Assembly: GCA_964020155.1 (NCBI GenBank)
Contig: OZ026553.1
Location: forward strand, 3,866,509-3,930,508
Length of the DNA: 64,000 bases
Source: Chondrilla cf. caribensis
Lineage: Eukaryota > Porifera > Demospongiae > Chondrillida > Chondrillidae
Reading direction: 5' to 3'
A program made the position numbers and the translations under genes. Of the stretch, positions 9,666 to 24,100 are shown piece after piece; the first letter of the stretch is position 1, and each line of letters starts with the position of its first letter. Under the pieces are notes generated by a model, which had not been told where the DNA came from, did no database searches, and worked only from the letters and a program-made list of their open reading frames with translations.

Positions 9666-11821
9666 CATCTGAAAATTGCTAACCTCTTTAATCTGACATA
9701 TCAAGTTGTGTTGGATTATCAAGGTTCTGCTAGCTGTACACATATATACATGCATTCTGTACTGTGCTACTTGTCTACATATATCTGTAGTATAGTGTTG
9801 TTGTCAGGACATAAATGTACATGTGTATACAGTACAGTGTTGGGTCAAGTAGAGATAGGGGAACTTCTGGAGAGAGCTGTTCTGAAGTTAGTGCTATTTC
9901 TTTGCCTTTTTATTGTGATAAGTGACAATCATTTGATTTCACCAGTTCTACCCTTTCCACCATTTCTGCCATATCAGCCATTTCCCCTGCCTGTACAGTG
10001 TGATGTGCAATACCTGTCCACCTGTACCTACACACATGTACAGTCCTTTCAACTCACCAAGTGTACCACACCTGACTGTGGTGTGTCGTTGCTTACAAAC
10101 TGTAGACTTTGGAAGGTATCAGTGGTGAACTCCAAGATCACAAGTAAAGAGTGTATTCTATTCACTCACACAATGCTGTCCAGATAATGAACCAGGTGTG
10201 TAAGTAGCAGTGTGATTGGCGTTGGTGTATAGCAATTATATGTTGTGCATACAGTGTGTGAACATTGTTTGTTATGTAGCTGGACTAATTTTCCTCTGGT
10301 GATGTCATGTAATTAATCTATTGTGGTACGTACATATGTACCCCGATGTGTGGACGTTTTCAATATACTGCACAAGCACCTACAGTAGTATATTCGCTAT
10401 GTATTGGGGCACATTTGTGATGTACCCCAGTTTTTGTGACTGACGCTAATTAATCTAACAAGCCTCAGAATATTTACCAAATGAACAATGATTGCTGCAA
10501 TGTTATTACGTAGGTCTTCTTGCTGCTCTTTGCTGAAATTCTCCCTCAATACCAGCCTGCATAAGTTACGTATATACTTACAGGTATAACTACTACATGT
10601 AACCCTCTCATATGTATGTGCTATCCTAAATGTGCATGCACCGTCTGTGTGTGTAGATGCTTGTATGTGCATGTGTCAGTCGGTATGGATTGGGAGGTAT
10701 TGAGCCTTCATTGCACCAAAAAGTTGTAAAACGAATCAGCCATGAATGTCTTCATCAGTTACAAAACTAGCTATATATGTGCATCCATACCCATTACTGG
10801 AACTACATATAACATGGTCCTCTACCGTATGACGTGGTCTTTGTGCCTTTTTGTCCTGTCATACATTGTGTATGTATGTTATGTGTTCATGTATGTGTGC
10901 GTGGGTTCAGAAGTAGTAGTTTGGATTTATGTATGAAGTGATAATTATGGTCACATTGTTTACAATAAACAACCTAGTATTTATCAATTCTCTACTACAG
11001 GAAGCCATAGCAGATCATGAGAGTAGATTGTACTCTTCATTGAAGCTGTACCTGATGGAGATGTTGGTGGAAGCTAGCTGTTCACTGCTTAACTAGAAAA
11101 TGTTGAAGACAGTGTTAGGGTATTTACAGTATATTTTACCAGTTCTGTGTAAAGCATAATTGAGTGTACTAACATAATATATTGGTTATGTGTACATGAA
11201 TAATAATATTATTGTGCATAAACACGTTTTTCGATAATTAATTTTATTGGCCATAAACTGCAATACTTTTTTGCATTTTATATACGTGATGTCAAATGAA
11301 CACCTGGCACCATGGCAATCTTTGAGTTAATTCAACTAAAGTTTCAAATGAAATTCAGTGTTTTTGATGCATTGCAAAATTACTATCATAGCACCTCTGA
11401 ATGTATACGTACCTAGGATTATGTACAGCTGTGGCCCATGTTTTATAATAATATTGAGATGAGATCTGCAAGTAATTATATCAGCTTGACATGCCCACTC
11501 TGCCATGAGCTACGTCAGAAGATTACTTAGCTTTTATTCTCCCTATTCTCTAGCATACCATAGATACTAGAGAAAAACTATATGTACATCGGAGAAATAC
11601 TAAATATTGAATATCGATATCATTATCCAGCTTATAACAGTCACATAAACTTAGCTAGTCTTTACTAGTTAATGTACAAATTAATAAATAATATAGATAG
11701 ATTAATATAACTACTGTATTATGCTACATAATTCCATGGACAGTCACAGTACAATAATAAAAATTACAAATTGATACTGTAAGACAAGTATGTCACGTAA
11801 ATCAGTACATACGTGTAGTAG
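9666..11821. other. Long non-coding stretch of unit 1 between the two genes
   Basis: Collinear with 32586-35170 and 53849-55673. It contains splice-like punctuation conserved in the copies, such as TGCCTGTACAG near 9995 and CTACTACAG before GAAGCCAT near 11000, but no open frame I can link to NOSIP or another family. The 159-codon ORF at 9708 is not preserved as a frame in the other units. It may hold later, decayed exons of the plus-strand gene. Confidence 0.45.
10337..10600. mobile_element. Short relative of the 48-bp-array element
   Basis: Begins TGTACCCCGATGTGTGGACG and contains GTACCCCAGTTTTTGTGACT, then one partial array motif (CTCAGAATATTTACCAAATG). It shares its left part with 48475-49045, which has a longer array. 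It shows that array number differs between copies. Confidence 0.55.
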
Positions 11822-12114
11822 TCATTCAGTACTCCATGTTTGGTCACTTTGGACTTCCTTCTCCAGGGCATCAGCCACTCTTGGTCCATAGTCCTTGGAC
11901 CGTTTCAACTTCTCCAACAGAAACCCCCATGTTGGAGGGAATAGAATCCCAGAGTTGCCATCCCTCCAGTATCGTAAAGCCAGTATTCCACCAAGTGTTT
12001 CAGAGTCACAAGACTTAACATAGTCAATTGGTACTCCCAAACTGATGGCCAAAGAGTGCCAAAGTCGCACTGCACTCAGTATACCTTGGAGGCCAACGTC
12101 TGATGGCTTTTTAC
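11822..12114 (-). CDS. Gene A last exon: Death domain
   Basis: It encodes about 96 residues ending in TGA. The Death-domain core is visible: PSDVGLQGIL, RLWHSLAISLGVP, LGGILALRYWRDG, FPPTWGFLLEKLK and VADALEKEV, matching the W..LA..LG, LR.W..G and TW..LL..L pattern of the family. Death domains form homotypic complexes with adaptors or caspase-linked partners. It starts in phase 1 after a TAG acceptor, as in genes B and C. Confidence 0.85.
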
Positions 12115-15100
12115 CTAGAGAAACATTACCAATACTGTAATAAATAGCATGTATGTATGTATGTATGTATGTACAGACATAGATTAAGTATAACAGTCAA
12201 CAAATTTACTGGTGCACTAACAACTAAATAGCATATTTTGATGTCCTTCGATCATTGGTTTTCCACTTATCTAATAATATCCATGATAATTAGAGTTCAG
12301 ACTATTAGGACATCTATGTAGTGGTAGATAATGATCTGTACTATGTTGGATAAAATTGCCCTAACATTCAGTATTAAGTGTGCAATACTACATAGTTATG
12401 CCATGTACGGTACATACCGTGAAACTCTGAGGATTGTGGAGGTTGAGGGTCATCCAGTCTCAAAGGAGGGGATGACATTGTCCCAGGATTGTTTGGTGTG
12501 GATACTGCAAAAAATAACAAAAAAACATGTGACTAGCTTTTAGGTTGATGTGGCATTAGGTCCAAGAGGTTTTCATTATCATTAATGAACAGTACAAGAG
12601 CACTTGATTATCATTCACAAACACTGTGTACTCCCATGTCCATTGGGTGTCTTGTGATGCAGATTTTATGATTGAATGACCTCCTTAGTTTCAAATTAAT
12701 GATAAGAGATCAGAAATACCTACGTACAACATACATAACATTAAACGTCACCTTTTTCTGATACTGTTTCCTGTACTTCAACTGAAAAGCACAAATCCCC
12801 CAAACTTGTTCCAGAAACATCAAGATACACTGCTGCCGGCACTGTTACACACCCTGGGGCACAACTTTGGATAATCTTAACAAAGAATGAGGGAGGATAG
12901 AGACCCTTCTTTACAGCACGTTCCATATTCTCTTCTGTTTTGTATAAATTATAGGAAACGGCCATTTTGTTGATCTGCATGAGATTATGTGATGAAAATG
13001 TAATATCTATGCTTGTCAGGCAACAAACCATAACACACAAAGACACTCACTACTGCCTGGTTCAGACTAGCTTCCCACCCATTGCCGCTGTGTTTTCTCA
13101 GCTTGCCAGTAACTTTCTCTTCATTAACTTCAAACTGTGGACAGGGTTCATCATCACCACAGTAGTTCCATGATTCCCAATATTTAGAGAGAACCTAACA
13201 CAGAGGCATTCACCACAACATCAGCTACCTACAACAGATCAATGCATAACACATCACATGGACTCCACCCACCTCCAGCCAAAATGGTATACAGTAAACA
13301 ACAGCAACCTTCAGATAGTGTTTGTTCTTATCTACTTTTTCCCAGGCACTAGCACAGTAACTAGATGGGATCTCTTCCTTCATGGCTTGTCCTAGTAGAC
13401 TGCAGTGTCCCGATAGCTCCACTGTACCAAATGTGTCATGTAGTGATGTACACTCGGGATCCATGGCTTTGAATGTGTACATCTGTTCACCTTCTGGAAG
13501 AACATGTGGGGAGATGACAAAGGAGACATCTTCTTCAAGATGACCATGATCTCCAGCTATCCAATGAGGAATGTGGAGCTTCAGGGATTTGGAGACTTTG
13601 GAGTGGTCAAACCAGACATAGACCATTGGACTGGCTAGCCTGTAACCACTTGGAAGAGCAAAGGGACCATCAAGGATGATGCCATATCTCACCTCCAGTG
13701 AGTCACTGCTAATGGCAGTAGCTGGCACCTCCATACGAAAAGCTCTGTTGTCAACATCACTGCGTTCAAGTGTGGCTGGCTCCAGCAGGAATATCCCTCC
13801 ATTCTGTGTAAAGTTGAGGGTCTGAATACCAAATGGAATCCAGCACTGCTCCAGTAAATGAGATTCGTGATCTTCAGTGGAGGATATGAATAGAATATAC
13901 AGAATATATGTATATAACTATATTTATAAATGATAAAGCATCCACATATTCATACAATACATTTGAATGCATACTCACCATGATCTGGTCCAGTGTCTCT
14001 TCTAGGAGGATCTGAACTGCCACCAGAACTGGGAGTTGGGTTCTACACAAGATGAAGAACTAATGATTACTAATGATTTAGGACTTCCTGTCATAAAAGT
14101 AGGTTGATCTGTCGAACTAACTGTCTTTACTTTAAATGGTTGTGGTGGAGAGTCATCATATTCAGGAAATGAGGTGAATCCATATCCTGAGCCGTGTGCA
14201 GTAGATCCATATCCTGAGCTCAGTGTACTAGATCCATATCCTGAGCTCAGTGTACTAGATCCATATCTTGAAGCAAACTACGAAGACAGATATCGTGATT
14301 GATCTCATGAGTACTGAAGTGTACAAAACAAAACAATAACAAATCAAGCTATACAATATAGTACTGATACTATTGCTATGCTATTGTTCTACTAATAGTA
14401 GAACAATAGCATAACAGTAGTGATAGTGAATGCAGAATGAAAACCATAGATACGTGGTTTGGATGACTGTGTCACTGAATGATTATGTATTTACTTCATT
14501 GAATACTACATTGGGCTTTCAAACTGACATCATATCAATACGAATTTGTTCATTCACATATTAGATTACATTAATGCGAACAAGAACAAGGCATACATAT
14601 TAAGGCACATGTATGTTGTGCATGTGTTTGCCCTCATCAATCGGCTATCAGATACCTTAGTCAATATCTTCAGTTCATCTCTCCATTCTTCTTTTGACAA
14701 CCTATCTCTCCAGTAATATTCAGTTAGCACTACATATGGTGGAAAAATAGAACAAAGAAACCATCATTGAGTCAGATAACATAACACAAATACTGTAACT
14801 GTCAACAGGTTAGAAGAGACATTACAATTCAGCCGCCATGAAGTCCCGGCCATTTGTCCTCCATGATTAAGTGCATTTTGGGCTTCTAACTTCCTATAGG
14901 GGTGGGGACTATGACTAACGACAGAAAAGTAGCCGATCCCAACTATTTCCATTGTCATGTTACAACATCAACAACAAAGTGGCTGAAGTAATAATATTAT
15001 TTCCGTCATAAGACATAGTTTGTTTCGGCAAATGCTATTATATCCAGTTAAGAAATGAACTGGAAAATAGATTAATACATCTCATGTTTTACACATTACA

Positions 15101-18100
15101 CTGTGAATTTACATGTCATTTTGCTAATCACACTAGGCTTGTAGCTATAGCATTGGGCGCCATGTACATACTTTGTATCAGTTTATCTAATTTTGCTAGT
15201 TGTACTACCATGTACGCTGGTTGTTAAGTGCTGCTTGCTGTTAAGTGCCTATTTGGTCCTCGTACTATTGGTACTTTTATTAAGCGCCAACACAATAGGA
15301 AAACTTTGTATCGTTCTCGTTGCCTTCCTTATTCTCAACGAGTAGTTGTTCTCCATTGATTGGAGTCCAGACGACTTTTTAGACGTGATTAGCTCGGACT
15401 ACACTGGATAGATTGTACTCTTGGGCTTGAGAAACTCCAGAGGCCATTTCCTCACAGCGATATAATATTTGGTACCGTTGTTATTTCCTTGCTGCCACAC
15501 CTATAAGCGCCGGCGCTTAACAACCAGCATTTATGGTATACTGCATTGTTATGTAGAGACAATTGAGCCAACTATTGGATGTGAATCACAATTGCAAAAC
15601 AGGTCAGCAGCAGTCTGCTTGACTCTTGCACAATCGATGGAGGTGTCAAGAATTGAATGCTACAGATATGTATTTATAATAATATATATAGATATACATA
15701 CACAGTTGAAGCGTACAGTGACACGAGCACCGAGATTACTTGCCTCGCTTTTCAGCCCAGCAACAAGGTAGGATATAAGCACTACCACTTGGTTCTATAT
15801 GTTATATATAGCGTTATACCCAGTACATCCCTACTGTATACACATTCCTGCATGTTGGTGTCTTTGAAGTTAACAATACCAGAAATTATAAATTGCACAA
15901 GTTCTGTACATATGTGAATAGAGCTCCAAATTAATGAGTACAACAATTAAATTAAATATGCAATTATACTATTTTAGGTGAAATCGTATTCCCCACACTA
16001 CTGACTCAGAGGTGAAGATTACATGAAAACATGGACCACAAACTCACTTCCTATTTTCTCTCCAAGTTCGTGACTGACACCAACAGCCATCAAACTGTCA
16101 GTGATATCCTGATGAATAGGAATACCAGTCCTCACAACATTCCATTCTACATCTTTCATTTCCTTTGGTAGTACTCTTGAACACAACGCACTTATATCTA
16201 GCAATTGTGTGTGTAATAAGAACATCATTAGAATTATAATGTGTACAGTATAAGTGCTTATATCCCAGTTAGGGACAATATCAAAGGTGCTACTATGTGT
16301 CTACATACTGTATATACAATTTAAGACACCTTATAGTTCAATATAAGGTGGTTCTCACAAGCTCAACAAACCCCATACCTACAGACTAGTATTGGGAGGA
16401 TTTATCGAATTATATATCAATCTTCATGTCCAATCTGAATATCACTAGTGACAGCAAACTGATTAGTCACTGACAGTAATCCAGTGACTATATACCCACT
16501 TGATTATTTACAGTGATTAATCAATTTATCAATCCATTACTTTATACTCATAATTGAGTGGAAAGTACAGTCCATTCTCAGCACTATTAAAGACCTGTAG
16601 TAAACCATCAATAATATACTACATATACTCACTTTGAAACTTGACAATCAATTCATCTTCAGTGGTTCCAGCCACCAGTGAATGCCTACCCTCATGAAGA
16701 AGCAGTACACCCAACACACCAGAGACAACCTTCATTGCAGCAGTGTCAGTAGAGACATCCACTGTGGTACTCCTTTTCCCTCCAAACACTTGATGAATGG
16801 CCTTTGATCCAGCTAAAAGTGACCACATCATGAGGTGACAAACACTAAACAAACATGTTTACACAGTGGACATCTCACCTCTCACACATTTAGCTTCCTT
16901 CATCATGCCATGTTCCTCAAACACTTCAGCTGTTTCCAGTGATATCTCCAGTGGTTGAAGACATTGGTGTACAAAGATGTCCACAAACTTCTCCCATGTA
17001 CCTTTCATCTCTTTTCCAACAAACAAATTATTTGCCAGTAGATGCTTCCCCAGGAGTTTAGATACAACTAGATTACAGGGAAGTGAGTAACATGATAATG
17101 TACATGTATATTTGGGAAAAATGCAGTTATAGTTGGAAGGTCACAAGTGCATGTACATATACAGTTGCTAAATGTACATAAGTATATACACACATCACAG
17201 CTTTTGTAGCTCAGGGTAGATTGTAGTGGATATTGATACACTTGCTGTATTGGTCATGAGGGCGAGGTAGGAGTTAACAATAATTTACAAGCCAAAGTGT
17301 CTGTACCCACTACACCCTTCACAGAGGTACTTTATAGTTATTATGGGGGATGTTAACATATAAAATTACAATAGTATAATAACATCCCACACAGTCAATG
17401 GTTTGCCATGCTAATAACTGGTAAGCAACCTATAAAATACTTAGCCGTTGATCAACCCACACAACATATCACATATACATATCCTGTATATTGCCTAGAT
17501 TATTGATGCTCACAATAAAATTGTCCCACCTTTCAATAACATCACTGCTTCCGCCCCAGTGAAGCCACTCTTCTGCAAGATGCCTGCAATTCTTGTCATC
17601 TCTGAAGGTTCTTTTGTATATGAAATGGCACAAATGTGATTTAAAGCAGTCCAGCTCTCCCAGTTCTTCTGTATTTCTCCAACTTCTTCTTTTGACATCA
17701 ATCCTTCCTGACTGATATCACCAAGTGCTATGTAGAAGAAGGGGACGTAAGTAGTAATAAAAACAACCAAAATAAGAAGAATAACAAGGAGAACAAGAAA
17801 TAGAAGTAATACTGCAATACATGCTACATGTTCCCTTTGTGTACAGGGTTGGCATGTGCAATGTGTGCATGTCTGTTCACCATTAATTAGGGAAATACAT
17901 GCACCACATTCACCAATGAATAATTCATCAAGAAATGACGGATAAGTACACAGTGTCACATGCACGTACACACACATAGACATACATATAGACAAATGAC
18001 GTATACAGTGTACAGTATATGTACAGTACATACAGATGGACTGTACACATACATGTCATTATAAACAAGTATGTACACACACGTCAGAGATCTGTAAATC

Positions 18101-21100
18101 TGGAAGGATTGTAGTGGATACTGATACAATTACTATACTGTTCATGAGGGCAAGGTCAGTGTTAACAATTGAGATAAAGTGTCTGTACCCAGTACAGCAC
18201 TTCCAGATATCCTTCACAATAATTATTATGTGATATGTTCATACTTAAAATAATACCATTTTTTAAATCAACCACCCACACAGTTGTATTGTTACGGCTG
18301 ATGCAATGACGTGCTATGGTATCAAAAATAGGTACAATGTGTCCGCATGGGAAGTATTAAACTGTCCTTCTCCCCACACAACACACCACATATTATACAT
18401 ACTGTATTGTCATGTACATTGGCTGGAGTACACAAAGATGTTGGCATACATGTCAGAGCTCTGTAACTATGGAAGTATTGTAGTGGATATAGACACAATT
18501 ACTGTATTGTTAACGAGGGCAAGGTTGTTGTCAACAATTAAGATAAAGAGTGTGTACCCACTACAGCCCTTCCAGAGGTACATCATATTTACTATGTGGT
18601 GTGTTCACATACTATAATGTTTACTAAACACCCACACAGTCGTATTGTTATGGTTGATGCAATACCTTGCCGTGTTATAGTTGAAGAGAGGTACAATGTC
18701 AGCCCAGGAAGTACTAAGCCTTCGATCCACCCACACAACATATCACATATACATATCCTGTACATTGCCTAGTTTATGGATGTTCACAATAAAATTGTCC
18801 CACCTTTCAATAACATCACTCCTTCCACCCCAGTAAAGCCACTCTTCTGCAAGATATCAGCAATTCTTGCTATCACTGAAGGTTCTTTTGTACATGAAGT
18901 GGCACAAATGTAATTCAAAACAGTCCACCATGAGGATACCTCCCTGGACCAGTTCTTCTGTATTTCTCCAACTTCTCCTTTGGACATCAATCCTTCCTGA
19001 CTGATATCACCAAGTGCTATGTAGAAGAAGGGGACGTAAGTAGTAATAACAACAACCAAAATAAAAAGAATAACAAGGGGAACAAGAAATAGGAGTAATA
19101 CTGCAATACATGCTACATGTTCCCCTTGTGTATAGGGTTGGCATGTGCAGTGTGTGCATGTCTGTTCACCATTGATTGGAGAAATACACCACATTCGTCA
19201 TTGAATAATTTATCAAGAAATGATGGATATGCACACAGTGTGACATGCATGTGCATTCGCACAGACATACATATACACAGATGTACGTACAATGTCAATA
19301 CACGTACAGTATGTATACAGATGGACTGTACACATACATGTCATGATATATAAGTATGTACACACACATCAGAGATCTGTAAATTTGGAAGGATTGTAGT
19401 GGGTATTTTATAAATCAACCACCCACACTGTTGTATTGCTATGGCTGATGCAATGATGTGCTATGATATTATTCAAAACTAGGTACAATATGTCCACATG
19501 GGAACTATTAAACTGTCCTTCTCCCCACACAACACACCACATATTATACATACTGTATTGTCATGTACATTGGCTGGAGTACACAAAGATGTTGGCATAC
19601 ATGTCAGAGCTCTGTGACTATGGAAATATTGTAGTGGATATAGACACAATTACTGTATTGTCAACGAGGGCAAGGTTGGTGTCAACAATTAAGATAAAGA
19701 ATATGTACCCACTACAGCCCTTCCAGAGGTACTTCATATTTATACTATATGGTGTGTTTACATACTATAATGTTTACCAACCACCCACACAATTGTATTG
19801 TTATAGTTGATGCAATACCTTGCTGTGTTATAGTTGAAGAGAGGTACAATATGTCAGCCCAGGCAGTACTAAGCCTTTGATCCACCCACACAACATATCA
19901 CATATACATATCCTGTACATTGCCTAGTTTATGGATGTTCACAATAAAATTGTCCCACCTTTCAATAACATCACTCCTTCCACCCCAGTAAAGCCACTCT
20001 TCTGCAAGATATCAGGAATTCTTGCTATCACTGAAGGTTCTTTTGTACATGAAATGGCACAAATGTGATTCAAAACAGTCCGCCATGAGGATACCTCCCT
20101 GGACCAGTTCTTCTGTATTTCTCCAACTTCTCCTTTGGACATCAATCCTTCCTGACTGATATCACCAAGTGCTATGTAGAAGAAGGGGACGTAAGTAGTA
20201 ATAACAACAACCAAAATAAAAAGAATAACAAGGAGAACAAGAATAGGAGTAATACTGCAATACATGCTACACGTTCCCCTTGTGTATAGGGTTGGCATGT
20301 GCAGTGTGTACATGTCTATTCATCATTATTAGGGAAATACACCACATTCGTCATTGAATAATTTATCAAGAAATGATGGATATGCACACAGTGTGACATG
20401 CATGTGCATTCGCACAGACATACATATACACAGATGTACGTACAATGCCAATACACGTACAGTATGTATACAGATGGACTGTACACATACATGTCATGAT
20501 ATATAAGTATGTACACACACATCAGAGATTTGTAAATCTGGAAGGATTGTAGTGGATATTGATACAATTACTATACTGTTCATGAGAGCGAGGTCAGTGT
20601 TAACAATTGAGAGAAAGTGTCTGTTGTTATGTGGGATGTTTACACTTGAAATAATACCATTTTATAAATCAACCACCCACACTGTTGTATTGCTATGGCT
20701 GATGCAATGACGTGCTATGATATTATTCAAAACTAGGTACAATATGTCCACATGGGAACTATGAAACCGTCCATCTCCCCACACAACACACCACATATCA
20801 TACATACTGTATTGTCATGTACATTGGCTGGAGTACACAAAGATGTTGGCATACATGTCAGAGCTCTGTGACTATGGAAATATTGTAGTGGATATAGACA
20901 CAATTACTGTATTGTCAACGAGGGCAAGGTTGGTGTCAACAATTAAGATAAAGAGTGTGTACCCACTACAGCCCTTCCAGAGGTACTTCATATTTATACT
21001 ATATGGTGTGTTTACATACTATAATGTTTACCAACCACCCACACAATTGTATTGTTATAGTTGATGCAATACCTTGCTGTGTTATAGTTGAAGAGAGGTA

Positions 21101-24100
21101 CAATATGTCAGCCCAGGAAGTACTAAGCCTTTGATCCACCCACACAACATATCACATATACATATCCTGTACATTGCCTAGTTTATGGATGTTCACAATA
21201 AAATTGTCCCACCTTTCAATAACATCACTCCTTCCACCCCAGTGAAGCCACTCTTCTGCAAGATATCAGCAATTCTTGCTATCACTGAAGGTTCTTTTGT
21301 ACATGAAATGGCACAAATGTGATTCAAAACAGTCCGCCATGAGGATACCTCCCTGGACCAGTTCTTCTGTATTTCTCCAACTTCTCCTTTGGACATCAAT
21401 CCTTCCTGACTGATATCACCAAGTGCTATGTAGAAGAAGGGGACGTAAGTAGTAATAACAACAACCAAAATAAAAAGAATAACAAGGAGAACAAGAATAG
21501 GAGTAATACTGCAATACATGCTACACGTTCCCCTTGTGTATAGGGTTGGCATGTGCAGTGTGTACATGTCTGTTCACCATTGATTGGAGAAATACACCAC
21601 ATTCGTCATTGAATAATTTATCAAGAAATGATGGATATACACACAGTGTCACATGCATGTGCATTCGCACAGACATACATATACACAGATGTACGTACAA
21701 TGTCAATGCATGTACAGTATGTATACAGATGGACTGTACACATACATGTCATGATATATAAGTATGTACACACACATCAGAGAATAAAAAATAAGTGACA
21801 TCTCATCTAGCCCATTGTCATTTGATAAGTCAGCTGTTATTTCTCTGCAATCAGTAATGCGAGTCTTTTATAGAATGTTTGTGCAAGCTTTCACACCCCT
21901 CCAGATGTGCTGGATATCAATGGTGTAAAAGACCCGTGCTCAACTTCCGTTATTCTTTGTTTATAGGTACACTTCTTACTTCTCTTATGATGTCTGTAGC
22001 AAGCTTCCAGGGAAAATTTCTTGTTCATTTGTGCGTTAGGGTTAAAAACCTTCGCATCAAAAAATGCACATTGATGACTGTTACCCCAGAAACCTCTTGC
22101 TCTAATGTCTGCTCTGGCATTTTCTTCCATGTTAGAAGTGGTCAAATTGAGACTTTCACCATCCAGTAGTTGTAGAACTGGTTCGAGACACACGTCGTGA
22201 CATACTTCGGCTAGACATTTGCCAGTGAAATTTCTGATTTCGTTATGGCGTAGTGTTGGAAAAGCCCCTTGGGGCAGTTGAGAGCATGATCTATAGAGAA
22301 AGCTTCCCCACAGTCACACTTGATTGGTAACCGGTCTGGTATCCAACCATAACGAAGACATAGTGCATCACGAAAAGTACCTTTATGAAGTGCGAAACCA
22401 TGGGAATAGGTTTAGATGTAAGCCAGTTCGATAAACCTTTCTCATTGGCAAGTTCCATTGCTATGCTGAGTGACTGTGGAAGATTCAAAATCTGTGCTTC
22501 TGCTTTTTGCTGTTCCCGTCTTTTTTTCTTTTCTTCCGATTCTTTTTTCTTCTGTTGGAATTCTATTTCCTCTGAATAATGAAACTTCTGTTCCAGAATT
22601 AGCTCAACTAGAGGGGCTGTAACTTCAATTGATGTGTCATAATGTTGATTTGAGATTTTGGTGGGATTTGGAATCCCCAACCCACCGAGTCTACACGGGA
22701 GGGCTAGGAGGTCACGTTCTGCATCGGTGATGGCTTTTCTTCCGGTTATGGTGGGGATGAAGCTGTTTCGAATAATCTCCTCCAGAGGGGTGAAAAGCTT
22801 GGCTATCCCTGGTATGGTTCTCATTGCATATAGCCACTTTCCGATCAGCCCATGTGTTAGAGCAGCATAAGCTGACTGAGGCTCTGTTCTTGCTATTTTT
22901 GTCAGTGTTTCCATCTCGGCTACCCAATTTGCAAACTTGCTTTTCCAAATTCCTTAACGAAGGTATCACTCCACAAAGCTGACCCAAGATGCTGTCGGCC
23001 TGTGCTTGAGATATTGATGCCACTTTTTGCAAAAATTTCTTTTGCAATCTCCAAATACTCTTCCTTGCCCAGAAGCCACGTTTTGGAGGGGTTAGGATGA
23101 TAGCCAAAGGCAGGTCCTAGACTATTCAGTTTCGACCTCCATTCACTCACTGACAGATGATTGATCTCTCCTCCTGCTGCAGCATCGTTAGCAAACCATA
23201 GTTGCTTACACAAGTTGTTAAGTTTTTTTATTAGAGGTAGAATGGCTACTCCATACATGGACATCGCAAGAGGGTCCCCCTGTGTTGTCCCCTCCTTTGA
23301 TAGGGTTGTTTCATCTTCTATGAACATTTCTGCATTGCCTCTATACGTGTTTGTGATTATCACAGCAAGCGAAGGGCACAGGGAATGGATGTTAATGAGC
23401 GCGGCCTTTCAATTGAATGAATTAAAAGCGTTGTTTGCATCTACTAACAGAATGGCATCATTATCTTTTTCAAGCAATAGTCTCCTCATAACGTGTACAC
23501 CTGCCTCACACCCGGTAATTTGACCAACACATAATTGGGTACTACCAGCAGCTTCCTTTATGTCGTTTCTGATAACTGACAAGATGGCTTTACTCAATAT
23601 TCTTCTAGACACTTCTCCAATGCCAATTGGCCTTATTCCTGGATTTTTATCTAAGGTAATCAATCGACACGCGGTAAAACTTACTTGGCTCTCTGGATCT
23701 ACATATTCTGAGCTTTTTTTTCCGGCTACACTAGCCAAACTCACGCAAAGATCGTCAGATGCTTTTCTGAAAGATGTAAGGAGTCTTCGCCAACCCAGAG
23801 TGTCAATACCAGAGGGCCCTGCAGCACTGTCAGTCTGTAAAGCAGCCTTTCTGATGGATTCTCCATCAATACACTCGAAAATTATGGGATGGAAATTACT
23901 CTCCTGTCTTTCCACTAGGTTGGTGTCACTGATGTCGCTACCCTGTGGATGTTTCTCTTTCAACTCATCAAGCACAGTTCTGTCCCCTAGGCTTTCAGGA
24001 TCGATTTGTGAATATATAGAATGCAGGGGTCTTTCTTGCTTTGCTAGTAGTCTTATTGCTGACTTAACCTTCCCTTTTCTCATGAACTTGGAGAATGATC

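Noticed and set aside
9708..10187. 159-codon plus-strand ORF as a further NOSIP exon
   Set aside because: No similarity to NOSIP beyond exon 3 could be seen, and the frame is not kept at 32690-33140 or 54310-54710.
13273..13871. PIDD-type autocleavage site at GHCSLL in ZU5
   Set aside because: HCS superficially resembles HFS, but by position it follows the DTFGTV strand that aligns with the non-cleaving UNC5-type sequence. There is too little evidence to claim cleavage.
17728..18031. Apparent signal peptide and membrane helix (LLLFLVLLVILLILVV) before the M3 module
   Set aside because: It is the pyrimidine-rich 3' end of the intron directly before the TACATAG acceptor. The same appears at 19017, 20172, 49349 and 63191 and varies like an intron.
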